Shown piece by piece: positions 57,048-64,000 of a stretch of 64,000 nucleotides of DNA (positions are counted from its first letter, which is position 1; every line of letters begins with the position of its first letter). Source of the stretch: Verrucomicrobiales bacterium (GTDB lineage Bacteria > Verrucomicrobiota > Verrucomicrobiia > Verrucomicrobiales > DEV007); NCBI GenBank assembly GCA_030730365.1, contig JANQVJ010000037.1:24648-88647 (forward strand). Reading direction: 5' to 3'. A program made the position numbers and the translations under genes. A model generated the notes under the pieces. That model had not been told where the DNA came from. It made no database searches and saw only the letters and a program-made list of their open reading frames with translations.

Positions 57048-57524
57048 ATGAAGTCGAAGTTGAAAATGACAAGTTACCTCCTCGCGGGTGGATTGGTGCC
57101 GAGCCTCCTGTTCACTGCCTGTGACATGACTACTCTGGGCGTGACCCCGGCCCCTGAACCGTCGGTCACCGTGAGGCTTGTCGATGACGGATCGCACCCG
57201 GGCTTTCTAAAGAGCGGGCATCACTTCAGCGGCATCGTCTCCTGGTACAGCATCAAGACAAACGGGGGCACGCGAACTGCGAGCGGGGAAAAACTTGCGG
57301 ATTCAGCCCATACCGCCGCTCACAAGACACTGCCTTTCGGAACGATGGTAAAGGTAACCAATCTCTCCAACGAGGAGTCTATCGTCCTGCGCATCACCGA
57401 CCGTGGTCCATACACTAAAGGTCGGGTCCTCGATGTCTCGATCGGCGCCGCCAAGAAACTCGATTTTGCCAGGAGGGGAGTCACCCGCTGCCTCATCGAG
57501 GTGCTGCACCCGGTAGGGCACTAG
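57048..57524 (+). CDS. rlpA: RlpA-like septal ring lytic transglycosylase lipoprotein
   Basis: A 158-residue protein from ATG 57048. The lipobox LFTAC follows a short hydrophobic signal. The RlpA double-psi beta barrel (about 70-158) starts with GIVSWYSIKTNGGTRTASGEKL and has the diagnostic TLPFGTMVKVTNL and ITDRGPYTKGRVLDVS. It lacks the SPOR domain of longer RlpA proteins. It should act on peptidoglycan glycan strands at the outer membrane. Other start codons are at 57003 (GTG) and 57066 (ATG). A strong hairpin follows the stop. Confidence 0.88.
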   Translation: MKSKLKMTSYLLAGGLVPSLLFTACDMTTLGVTPAPEPSVTVRLVDDGSHPGFLKSGHHFSGIVSWYSIKTNGGTRTASGEKLADSAHTAAHKTLPFGTMVKVTNLSNEESIVLRITDRGPYTKGRVLDVSIGAAKKLDFARRGVTRCLIEVLHPVGH

Positions 57525-57527
57525 CAA

Positions 57528-57573
57528 GGAGCGGGGCTTGCCTAAGCCCCGTGGCGCGGTGCTTTGCCGCTCC
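57528..57573. terminator. Hairpin terminator between convergent rlpA and DUF4404 genes
   Basis: An inner perfect stem CGGGGCTT-GCCT-AAGCCCCG is nested in an outer GGAGCGG...CCGCTCC stem. It lies between two converging genes and is followed by C-rich sequence rather than a T-run, so it may act as a Rho-independent-like or REP-type bidirectional structure. Confidence 0.55.
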
Positions 57574-57580
57574 CCCACAC

Positions 57581-57895
57581 TCAGAGTCCCACGACGGCGA
57601 GTGAGTCCGAGATGCGGCCCACGGCCAAGACGACGGAGGGATGGTCTTCCTCCCAGTGGTTGAGATTCTCCTTCAACTCCTGCCATTTCCCCGCTAGACC
57701 GCGTTGGGCCTCGGGATCGGCGCTGCCGAGGGTGCCTGAGGTGGTCCGCATGACCTCTCTCACCTGTCCCGTTTCGGGATGGTGATCGATCTCGTCGATG
57801 GCCTCTTCGAGAGTGGCGAGAGCCTCTTTTACCTCATCGTCGAGAGCGTTGATGGCGAGTAGCGCCTGACGGATTTCTTCAATTTCTTTTCGCAT
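57581..57895 (-). CDS. DUF4404 family small protein
   Basis: A 104-residue, acidic, helical protein. The beginning RKEIEEIRQALLAINALDDEVKEALATLEEAIDEI and the end WEEDHPSVVLAVGRISDSLAVVGL match the DUF4404 pattern (usually ending in a helix with HP..A.. and L.ALS..G). No signal peptide. Function unknown. It follows the cytochrome c gene on the same strand with a 20-nt gap, suggesting co-transcription. Confidence 0.75.
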   Translation of the reverse strand: MRKEIEEIRQALLAINALDDEVKEALATLEEAIDEIDHHPETGQVREVMRTTSGTLGSADPEAQRGLAGKWQELKENLNHWEEDHPSVVLAVGRISDSLAVVGL

Positions 57896-57915
57896 CGCGG
57901 TCGGGGTTCTGGCGT

Positions 57916-58377
57916 TTACTTCGCCCCGTAATCGGGCAGAGCGTTACGGTAAACTTTATCGAGAAAGGCGACAATGTCCATTAGTTGACGGGCGCTCATG
58001 TCATTTGTGAGGTCGGGCATGAGAGGTTCGATGCTGCCCTGAATCTCGGCCTTCGAAAGAATCGCGCGATACTGCTCTGTCACGACGTGCCTGGGGTTGG
58101 TGATCGCGGTGATGAGATCCTCGTAATTCTTCACAAAGCGGATTTCGTTCGCGAGAGTGAGTTCGAGACGGCGGTTCCCTTTGGGATCCGGGAGTTCGAC
58201 TTTGTTGATTGAGTGGCACTGCACACAGTTCAGTCCGATGAAGGACTCCCGACCGGCCACTCCGTCTCCCCCCGGGAAGCGATAGCCCGCTCCCTTTGTC
58301 GCCGGATCGGCGGCAAAGAGACCAAAGAAAGGAAGGGCGAGGAGAAAAAGCAGCGAGAGAAGGCAGGGTTTCTTCAT
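57916..58377 (-). CDS. Periplasmic class I cytochrome c
   Basis: A 153-residue secreted cytochrome c. The signal peptide spans about residues 1-22. The heme c site is CVQCH (51-55), and the methionine axial ligand is probably in EPLMPDLTNDM near residue 118. The SKAEIQG and the final MDIVAFLDKVYRN helices are typical of small electron-transfer cytochromes. Its electron partner is not in the window. It lies directly upstream (in transcription) of the DUF4404 gene. Confidence 0.92.
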   Translation of the reverse strand: MKKPCLLSLLFLLALPFFGLFAADPATKGAGYRFPGGDGVAGRESFIGLNCVQCHSINKVELPDPKGNRRLELTLANEIRFVKNYEDLITAITNPRHVVTEQYRAILSKAEIQGSIEPLMPDLTNDMSARQLMDIVAFLDKVYRNALPDYGAK

Positions 58378-58386
58378 GAGAGGGGA

Positions 58387-58411
58387 GGGTTATCGATGGG
58401 ATTTATAACCC
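58387..58411. other. Inverted repeat upstream of the cytochrome c gene
   Basis: GGGTTAT and its exact complement ATAACCC enclose 11 bases, in the 72-nt gap between coaB and the cytochrome c start. It could be an operator of a redox regulator or a weak terminator for the coaB end; no T-run follows on the coding strand. Confidence 0.35.
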
Positions 58412-58449
58412 TTTTATCATGAGACCTGCGCCGCCGTTTAGCGCCGCAT

Positions 58450-59097
58450 CTATTGTCTTTCTTGAGGCGCCAGAGCCACGATTCGCCCAATGAGCGCTGC
58501 GGCAATTTCGTGTTTCGTCAAAAAAGGGAGATCTTCGCGGGTGCCGTCGGCGAAAAACAGACTGACCTCGTTGAAGTCGCAGTCAAAGGCAATGTCGCGG
58601 CGGCTCACGTCATTGGCGACGATGAGATCGCACTTTTTGCGGCGCAGCTTGTCGAGGGCATGTCGGGCGAGATCATTCGTCTCGGCTGCAAATCCCACGA
58701 GAAGACCGCCAAACCCGAAAACACTCCGCGCGCTTCCAAGGATGTCCGGATTTTGCACGAGGCGGAGCGTCAATTCGTCAGCAGATTTCTTGATTTTCTC
58801 CTCCGCGATCGAAGCGACGCGGTAGTCGGCCACCGCGGCGCAGAAGATCGCGACCCCGGCATCATGGATCCTCGTGGCTACGGCGTCATACATCTCCTGC
58901 GCTGTCTCCACGGGCACAAAAGTGAGGCCCTCAGGAGCGGTAAGCGCGACCGGGCCCGAGACGAGCGTCACCGTGTGACCGGCGGCGAGCGCAGCCTCGG
59001 CGAGGGCGTAGCCCATTTTCCCCGAAGAGCGATTCGAAAGGAAGCGGACCGGATCGATCGGCTCGCGCGTGGGTCCTGCGGTGACGAGAAAGTGCAT
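58450..59097 (-). CDS. coaB: Phosphopantothenate-cysteine ligase (CoaB), stand-alone
   Basis: A 215-residue CoaB, which condenses 4-phosphopantothenate with cysteine in coenzyme A synthesis. It contains the family opening LVTAGPTREPIDPVRFLSNRSSGKMGYALAEAA, a NTP-binding VADYRVASIAEEKIKK and the LIVANDVSRRDIAF region. In most bacteria CoaB is fused after CoaC; here it is a separate gene 6 nt after coaC. The start is an ATG (MHFLVTAG) and the length is that of a full ligase domain. Confidence 0.93.
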   Translation of the reverse strand: MHFLVTAGPTREPIDPVRFLSNRSSGKMGYALAEAALAAGHTVTLVSGPVALTAPEGLTFVPVETAQEMYDAVATRIHDAGVAIFCAAVADYRVASIAEEKIKKSADELTLRLVQNPDILGSARSVFGFGGLLVGFAAETNDLARHALDKLRRKKCDLIVANDVSRRDIAFDCDFNEVSLFFADGTREDLPFLTKHEIAAALIGRIVALAPQERQ

Positions 59098-59103
59098 GAT
59101 CTC

Positions 59104-59664
59104 TCAGCCCTCCCGCGAGAGCATCGCCTCGATCTCCTCTTCGATGCCCTCGACCGGCCAGAGACGACCGATCCCTTCGTAACCGCAGGCGAGCATCCCT
59201 TCTTCGGGTCCGATGAAGCGGACGTCGCGCGCTTTCAGCAGTTCGACATTGGCTTGCGTCGCGGGGTGCTTCCACATCTTGCCGTTCATCGCTGGGGCGA
59301 TCAGGACCGGAGCAATGGTCGCCAGGTAAATCGCGCCGAGGCTGTCGTCGGCGATGCCGTGGGCGAATCGTGCAATCACATTCGCTGTTGCCGGGGCCAC
59401 GACAAGGAGGTCAGCCTTGTCCGCGAGTTCGATATGGCCGGGGTGCCAGCTTTGCTTCTCATCGTAGAGATTCCCCGTGACCGGTTGATGCGAGAGCACT
59501 TGCAGGGTCAGCGGGGTGATGAACTCCTGCGCGTCGCGGGTCATCACGACGTGGATCTCATGGCCGCGCTTTTTGAGCCGGCTCACGAGATCGGCGGCCT
59601 TGTAGGCGGCAATCGATCCCGTCACGCCGAGGATGATGGTTTTTCCTGTGAGGGTTTCAGACAC
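59104..59664 (-). CDS. coaC: Phosphopantothenoylcysteine decarboxylase (CoaC), stand-alone
   Basis: A flavoprotein of about 186 residues that decarboxylates 4-phosphopantothenoyl-cysteine. It has the HFCD fold with GVTGSIAAYKAADLVSRLKKRG at the start, catalytic His in SWHPGHIELA, the PAMNGKMWKHPA loop and the cysteine motif MLACGYEGIGRL. I take a GTG at 59664 (SETLTGKTIILG), overlapping the gmk stop by 8 nt (59657-59664), over the ATG at 59682 that would overlap it by 26 nt. Next is coaB (6-nt gap). Confidence 0.92.
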   Translation of the reverse strand: MSETLTGKTIILGVTGSIAAYKAADLVSRLKKRGHEIHVVMTRDAQEFITPLTLQVLSHQPVTGNLYDEKQSWHPGHIELADKADLLVVAPATANVIARFAHGIADDSLGAIYLATIAPVLIAPAMNGKMWKHPATQANVELLKARDVRFIGPEEGMLACGYEGIGRLWPVEGIEEEIEAMLSREG

Positions 59665-60301
59665 CTGGCAAGGTCGTTTCACCCGGGGCTTTGCGCAAGC
59701 GGCGAGAACGGCAGCGCTCCCCCGCGAGAATGGATCGGAAAGTCGCGAAATCGGTCTCGCGGTCGGCGCTCACAAAAGCGTAGGTGTATTCCGCCCAGTG
59801 GTGCGACTCCTCCTGTGCGTTGAAAAGGCGCAGCTCGAGCTGGTCCTCGGTCTCGGTCCCGCGCGAGCGCAGCCGTTTGACAAGCTCGGCTCCCTCGGGC
59901 AGCAGAATGAAAATATCGACGAGAGCCTCGCGGATTGCGGTGTCCGTGACGCTGCGGACGTAGGCCGCTCCCTGGACATCGAGGTCGAGGAGAACGTCGC
60001 GTCCGGCTTCGAGATGGCCGAGGACTTCACTCTTCAGTGTGCCGTAGAGATTCCCGTGGACCTCGGCGTATTCAATAAACTCGCCGCGCGCGACACGACC
60101 CTCGAAAACATCCCGGGCGAGGAAAAAGTAATCGACACCGTCCACCTCGCCCTCGCGCGGCGGCCGTGTCGTCGCCGAGACAGCGTAGGCGGCAGAGGGG
60201 TCAGTCTCGGAGAAGCGGCGGCAAAGCGTCGTTTTACCCGAACCCGAGGGGCCTGAGACGACACACAAAATACCGCTGCGCTGGAGAATCAGGTCACTCA
60301 T
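59657..60301 (-). CDS. gmk: Guanylate kinase
   Basis: A 214-residue GMP kinase converting GMP to GDP. The P-loop GPSGSGKT is at residues 17-24; GMP-binding residues include the stretch TTRPPREGEVDGVDYFF and EYAEVHGNLYGT. Length is normal. It is between yicC (87-nt gap) and coaC (8-nt overlap), the common gmk neighbourhood. The usual rpoZ between gmk and coaBC is absent here. Confidence 0.96.
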   Translation of the reverse strand: MSDLILQRSGILCVVSGPSGSGKTTLCRRFSETDPSAAYAVSATTRPPREGEVDGVDYFFLARDVFEGRVARGEFIEYAEVHGNLYGTLKSEVLGHLEAGRDVLLDLDVQGAAYVRSVTDTAIREALVDIFILLPEGAELVKRLRSRGTETEDQLELRLFNAQEESHHWAEYTYAFVSADRETDFATFRSILAGERCRSRRLRKAPGETTLPGV

Positions 60302-60388
60302 TGATTATTGGGGAATTGCTCAGCCCGCGTCCCAGTCAACAGGTTTGAGCTGTACACTCAAGCTCTTTGTCCGACGCGCCGGAGCGGA

Positions 60389-61264
60389 TTATTGCACATT
60401 CTGGACCTGCTCGCGGATCTTTTCGAGCTCGGTTTTGGAGTGGACGACGCAGCGGGCGATCCCGGCATCGTTAGCCTTGCTGCCTATCGTATTGAGCTCG
60501 CGGTTGAGCTCCTGACAGAGAAAGTCGAGGTTCCGCCCCATCGGCTCGTCGCTCGCGAGGTAGGTGCGGAAGAGGTTGATGTGGCTCGCGAGGCGTGTCA
60601 GTTCTTCGGTCACGTCGCAGCGCTCGGCGAAGATAGCGATTTCGCGGAGAAGCCGTTCGTCGCCGAGGTCGAGCTCGAGCCCCGATTCGCTGAGGCGTTT
60701 CATCAGATGTTGCCGGTGGCCGATCGGGACGAGGGGGGCGAGGGCGGTGATCTCCTCCACCTCGCGGACGATGCTGTCGAGACGTGCCGCGAGATCGTTG
60801 CGCAGGTGGGTTCCTTCGTCAATCTGCATCCTGACGAGCTGGGAAAGAGCGCCTTCGAGGGCGGACATGAGCGCCTCGCGGACGTCATCCGGACTCGCCC
60901 CAAGCTCGTCGATCTTAAAAATCCCGGGAGCGCGGAAGAGGTCGGCGGCGGTGATGCGGGTATCGATCCCAGTCTCGGCCGAGAGTCGTTTTGCCGCGTC
61001 GACATACTGGCGGGCGAGGTCTTCGTCGAAAAGGAGTCTATTGTCCCCCGTCTCGGTGTGGCTGAGATTGACCTTCGCACCGATGCGTCCGCGCGAGACG
61101 GATCTGGTGAGGAGCCCCCGTGCCTCAGCCTCAAGTTCCATGAGAGTGGCGGGCAGGTTGACCGAGACATCGGCCTGCTTGCGGTTCACCCCCGACAATT
61201 CGACGTCGACTTTCCATCCGTTGGCGGTGGCTTCCCCACGGCCGAATCCTGTCATGCTGCGCAT
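60389..61264 (-). CDS. yicC: YicC family endoribonuclease-like protein
   Basis: A 291-residue YicC-type protein. The opening MRSMTGFGRGEATANGWKVDVELSGVNRKQ and the closing AQALNREL-like block (LDFLCQELNRELNTIGSKAND) are characteristic. YicC proteins are hexameric nucleases with roles in small RNA turnover. It lies upstream of gmk on the same strand, the usual arrangement in many bacteria (yicC-gmk). Start ATG 61264. Confidence 0.94.
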   Translation of the reverse strand: MRSMTGFGRGEATANGWKVDVELSGVNRKQADVSVNLPATLMELEAEARGLLTRSVSRGRIGAKVNLSHTETGDNRLLFDEDLARQYVDAAKRLSAETGIDTRITAADLFRAPGIFKIDELGASPDDVREALMSALEGALSQLVRMQIDEGTHLRNDLAARLDSIVREVEEITALAPLVPIGHRQHLMKRLSESGLELDLGDERLLREIAIFAERCDVTEELTRLASHINLFRTYLASDEPMGRNLDFLCQELNRELNTIGSKANDAGIARCVVHSKTELEKIREQVQNVQ

Positions 61265-61326
61265 AGGGCGGACAGTAGGTGCTTTTTCGGGAAACGGAAG
61301 GGCGCAATCTCTCGTCGCTGCTGGCC

Positions 61327-61566
61327 TCAGCCTTCGGCGACCTCGCGGATGTCCTCCAGGGCGTCAATGAAGTCATCGAGAAACTCGATCGGCACCATAA
61401 TTGTGTCGCGACGCCCCCTTACGTCTTCGGTTATTTTGACGAATTGCCCCCGACCGTTCTCCTTGAGATCAAGGAAGAAGATCTTGCGATCCGCCAGGAT
61501 TTTTTCCGTGTGAATGGGGCGGTCATCCGATCCCCGTCTTTCCTCTTCGTGCCCGATCATTGTCAC
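61327..61566 (-). CDS. Small PUR-alpha-like nucleic-acid-binding protein
   Basis: A 79-residue protein. The core EKILADRKIFFLDLKENGRGQFVKITEDVRGRRDTIMVPIEF matches the PUR-alpha/DUF3276 single-repeat type: one beta sheet and a helix, which bind single-stranded DNA or RNA as a dimer. Similar small proteins are conserved in Bacteroidetes and some PVC bacteria. It has no signal peptide. It lies 62 nt upstream of yicC on the same strand. Its role here is unknown. Confidence 0.82.
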   Translation of the reverse strand: MTMIGHEEERRGSDDRPIHTEKILADRKIFFLDLKENGRGQFVKITEDVRGRRDTIMVPIEFLDDFIDALEDIREVAEG

Positions 61567-61784
61567 TTGCCTCGCCTAATACAATCGGGATTCCACCATG
61601 GACCCGGATCTGTTTTGATCATTTATCAATACAACAATTCAAATCAAGCTGCCTTCATAGCGTGATAGCGACGAATTTTTTGTAACAAAAAGGGAAATAC
61701 GCGATCAATGGACTCTACTTGCGGTCTTTGCCGTTTTGGAAAACGGGGCTAAACTTGCCTCCCTTTTGTTTTCAGGCCATTACC

Positions 61785-63527
61785 ATGCTCAAGACTGCTT
61801 TCACAAAACTGTTTAAGATGCGGGAACACGCCTCGCGTTCCCGTCCCGGCGCGGATGATGGATTTGATGCGCACGAAAAGCCCTTCCTCGACCATCTCGA
61901 GGACCTGCGCCATACCCTCATGAAAATCTGCGGAACCCTCGCAGTCTCGACGATTGCCTGCTTCGCGTTTCACAAGCAGATTTTCGAGCTCGTCCAGGTA
62001 CCGGCAAAGATGAAGCTCGCCGAGATCTCTCCCGGGGTCAGCCTCTATGACAAGCTGGAACTCGTCACCCTGGCCCCCCCGGAGTTCATCATCCTGATGT
62101 TGAAAATCTCGTTTTTAAGCGGGCTCATCATCACCTTCCCGTTCATCATTTATTTCCTCTTTCAATTCCTCCTGCCGGGGCTGCGGGAGGCTGAGAAGCG
62201 CGCCGTTATCCCTGGTGCGGCGATCGGGTTTCTCCTCTTTCTCCTGGGTGCTTCCTTTGCCTTTTACGGGGCTGCTCCCATTGCCCTGAGGTACTTTTAC
62301 GTGTTCGAAAACGAGAGGATAGGGAATCTCGATCCCGCTCTCGAGGCGCTGAAAAAGTCGATCGGTGAGTTGCCGTTGGTCGGATTTGACGGCGAGCGAA
62401 TCCCGCCCGTCGGCACGGTCGTCGAAACGCCCCCACCGTCGACGCCCGATGCCGAAGCGACTCCCGGGAAGTCGTCTCTCAGTCCGGAGATGCGCGGCGA
62501 GATACGGCAATACATCATGGAGACTTTTACTACCGCCGAGGGGGCGAATTTTGCCCTTCGCTATGATGAGGAGCGGGACAAGCTCGTCCTCGTCGCGGCG
62601 AAGGGCGGGAAAAGTTCCTACCAGATCGGGAAATACATCGGTTTCATCACACAGCTCGTTCTTGTCTTCGGGATCAGCTTCCAGATGCCCGTTGTTGTGA
62701 CTATTCTCGTGAAGCTGGAGTTGCTTACGGCCCGAGTCATGCGGGAAACGCGGACTTACGCCTGGATTGTCATCCTCGTTACCGCGGGGATCGTCACGCC
62801 TCCCGATCTGCTCACCCTGGGTCTACTCGGCGGGCCGCTCATCTTCCTCTACGAGATCTGCATTATCATCGCCACTTTTGTGGAAAAGGCCCGTGCCAGA
62901 AAAGCGCGGGCCGAGGAGGCGGCCCGTCAAACCCGGCTCGAGAAGCTCTATTCGAAACCCTCGACCGATCTCAGTGAAGAGGAAAAGGCCGAGATGCACC
63001 GAGCCGAGATTGAGCAATACGAGCGCGAACACGCCCATCTTTACCTCGAAGACTCGGAGCATGTCTCCCGTGACGATCTCCGCGGCGAAGGGAACGATGA
63101 TCACGCGCACGATGACGGTAATGATTTCCATGGCAGCATCCAGCACGACGAGAGCTGGCACGCCGACGACCACTACTGGCACGAATCGCACGATCCCCAC
63201 GCGGGCATGGAGAGCGACCACGCCGAGGCCGAGGATCTCGCGCCGGATGAAGGTGAGGAGGCTGAAGCAGAGGATGGGGCTGAAAGCGAAGGCGAGCCCG
63301 ACCACCACCACAGCGCCGATCACGAGAGTTGCATCCCCGATGGCCCCGTCGTTGATCTGAATCACGCCAGCATCGAAGAACTCACGACGCTGCCCGGGAT
63401 CGGGCCGAAGCTGGCGCAGACCATCATCGACAACCGTCGCTATGAGACCTTCGATGATCTCGACCGGGTTCCGGGTTTGGGGCCGGAGAAAATCCGCCGC
63501 ATCACCGACAGGATCATGCTGGGATGA
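61785..63527 (+). CDS. tatC: TatC with periplasmic insert and C-terminal helix-hairpin-helix domain
   Basis: A 580-residue protein. TatC core: HLEDLRHTL (37-45), helices at about 50-66, 101-130, 142-175, 280-305, 322-338 and 348-366. The loop between helices 3 and 4 has an about 100-residue insert (178-278). After helix 6, residues 367-430 are helical and charged, then 436-516 is His/Asp/Glu-rich low-complexity, and residues 522-578 form two helix-hairpin-helix motifs (LTTLPGIGPKLAQTI, LDRVPGLGPEKIRRI) as in ComEA-type DNA-binding domains. TatC translocates folded proteins; in the canonical topology the tail is cytoplasmic. Start ATG 61785. The tail is unusual. Confidence 0.92.
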   Translation: MLKTAFTKLFKMREHASRSRPGADDGFDAHEKPFLDHLEDLRHTLMKICGTLAVSTIACFAFHKQIFELVQVPAKMKLAEISPGVSLYDKLELVTLAPPEFIILMLKISFLSGLIITFPFIIYFLFQFLLPGLREAEKRAVIPGAAIGFLLFLLGASFAFYGAAPIALRYFYVFENERIGNLDPALEALKKSIGELPLVGFDGERIPPVGTVVETPPPSTPDAEATPGKSSLSPEMRGEIRQYIMETFTTAEGANFALRYDEERDKLVLVAAKGGKSSYQIGKYIGFITQLVLVFGISFQMPVVVTILVKLELLTARVMRETRTYAWIVILVTAGIVTPPDLLTLGLLGGPLIFLYEICIIIATFVEKARARKARAEEAARQTRLEKLYSKPSTDLSEEEKAEMHRAEIEQYEREHAHLYLEDSEHVSRDDLRGEGNDDHAHDDGNDFHGSIQHDESWHADDHYWHESHDPHAGMESDHAEAEDLAPDEGEEAEAEDGAESEGEPDHHHSADHESCIPDGPVVDLNHASIEELTTLPGIGPKLAQTIIDNRRYETFDDLDRVPGLGPEKIRRITDRIMLG

Positions 63528-63875
63528 TCACCGGTGCTTTTTGATGAAGCCCTTGAGCTTGGCCGCGTTCATGAAACCGGTCGAGCGTCCCACCACTTTT
63601 CCGTCTTTGACCGCGATGACGGTGGGGAGGAGTTCGACCTTGTAGGTCTCGGCGAGTCCGGGCTGCTTGTCCACGTCGATGGACTCGAAGGCTACTGACG
63701 CGCCGAACTCCTTCGAAACGGTGCTGAAAATGGGCTTCATTTTCTGGCAGGGGCCGCACCAGTCGGCTTCGAATTTCAGGATCTTGAGCGAGCCGGGTTC
63801 CGCCTCAGCCGGTGGGGAAAAGAGTGTGGAGAGAGCGAGGAAGGGAAGGACAAGGAGGAAGGAGCGTTTTTTCAT
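63528..63875 (-). CDS. Secreted thioredoxin-like protein
   Basis: A 115-residue thioredoxin with a signal peptide (about 1-25, ending AEA-EP). The active site is WCGPC (Cys40, Cys43) in FEADWCGPCQKMKP, and the cis-proline region is LLPTVIAV. The fold is complete for a small thioredoxin. It should act in the periplasm as a disulfide reductase. Its stop is directly adjacent to the tatC stop (convergent, 0 nt). It diverges from the partial gene at the window end. Confidence 0.93.
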   Translation of the reverse strand: MKKRSFLLVLPFLALSTLFSPPAEAEPGSLKILKFEADWCGPCQKMKPIFSTVSKEFGASVAFESIDVDKQPGLAETYKVELLPTVIAVKDGKVVGRSTGFMNAAKLKGFIKKHR

Positions 63876-63905
63876 GTGATAGTAATCAAGGGATGAAGTC
63901 GAGAC

Positions 63906-64000
63906 ATGAGATCTCTGCCGTTTGACGAAACTCACCGCGCGAGCTTTCAGGATTTCCTTGAACTGGAGAAAAAAGACGCGATAAACGAAGGTGCGCCCGG
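63906..64000 (+). CDS. Partial gene running off the window end
   Basis: An ATG at 63906 opens a frame of 31 codons to the end of the window (MRSLPFDETHRASFQDFLELEKKD), mostly charged and helical. There is no recognised family. It diverges from the thioredoxin gene, with a 30-nt gap. Its true length cannot be seen. Confidence 0.5.
   Translation, partial: MRSLPFDETHRASFQDFLELEKKDAINEGAP

Noticed and set aside
61680..61691. 12-base word TTGTAACAAAAA shared with 1190-1201
   Set aside because: Repeated 12-mers are expected by chance in a window of this size; no further similarity flanks the two copies.

Overview
The window is one GC-rich, densely coded bacterial chromosome segment. I infer a member of the Verrucomicrobia (PVC group). 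This rests on gene content only: two secreted FGly-type sulfatases, a DUF1080 protein, a secreted Gfo/Idh-type sugar cluster neighbourhood, DUF4159, a small PUR-alpha-like protein, a Fur-sufC-sufB-sufD order, a TatC with a large periplasmic insert and a Tat-signal polysaccharide pyruvyl transferase. No 16S rRNA is present, so the assignment is not proven. No phage, insertion sequence, CRISPR array or integron was seen. The only RNA gene found is a tRNA-Val(GAC).

Layout. 1-9.6 kb: a TauE/SafE permease divergent from a LysR regulator, a DUF2721 protein, a secreted metallophosphoesterase, and a leftward stress operon (OB-fold protein, Hsp20, Lon, LemA, DUF3137). 9.6-16 kb: a sulfatase facing a leftward cluster of an NRAMP-like transporter without the usual metal motif, a Gfo/Idh/MocA oxidoreductase, a propeller-like protein and a UDP-glucuronate-epimerase-like protein. 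16-21 kb: ileS-lspA (ATGA overlap), a membrane rhodanese lacking its cysteine, an FKBP lipoprotein and a small secreted gene broken by an in-frame TAG. 21-25 kb: a glycosyltransferase-like protein, tRNA-Val, a hydrolase, an FHA protein and a DUF4159 protein whose stop lies in an 8-bp tandem repeat. 24.9-29 kb: a Fur/PerR-type regulator with a PerR-like box, then sufC, sufB and sufD. 29-34 kb: an NtrC-type two-component pair, cutA, aspartate kinase, and a UPF0175 antitoxin next to the wreck of its PIN toxin.

34-43 kb: a HEAT-repeat sulfatase, a MobA-FdhD fusion, DUF1080 and DUF3817 proteins, a Cache-type adenylate cyclase, and opcA. 43-55 kb: an M16 peptidase, a large membrane protein, a class A PBP, a RapA-type helicase, a membrane-anchored hydrolase, the Tat-signal pyruvyl transferase and an MFS transporter. 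55-64 kb: an EF-hand lipoprotein, a 37-codon ORF coupled to an unknown membrane protein, a frameshifted small secreted gene, RlpA, DUF4404, a cytochrome c, the yicC-gmk-coaC-coaB block (CoaC and CoaB separate, no rpoZ), a PUR-alpha-like protein, a TatC with an acidic His-rich tail and a C-terminal helix-hairpin-helix domain, a secreted thioredoxin and a partial gene.

The cell picture is an aerobic or micro-aerobic Gram-negative with extensive export (Tat, lipoproteins, sulfatases) and envelope maintenance (PBP1, RlpA, LspA, Lon/LemA). No complete, clearly new multi-gene system is evident. The best leads are the TatC-HhH fusion, the MobA-FdhD fusion, the NRAMP-like cluster, the Tat-exported pyruvyl transferase, and three small genes caught in the act of decay (or recoding).
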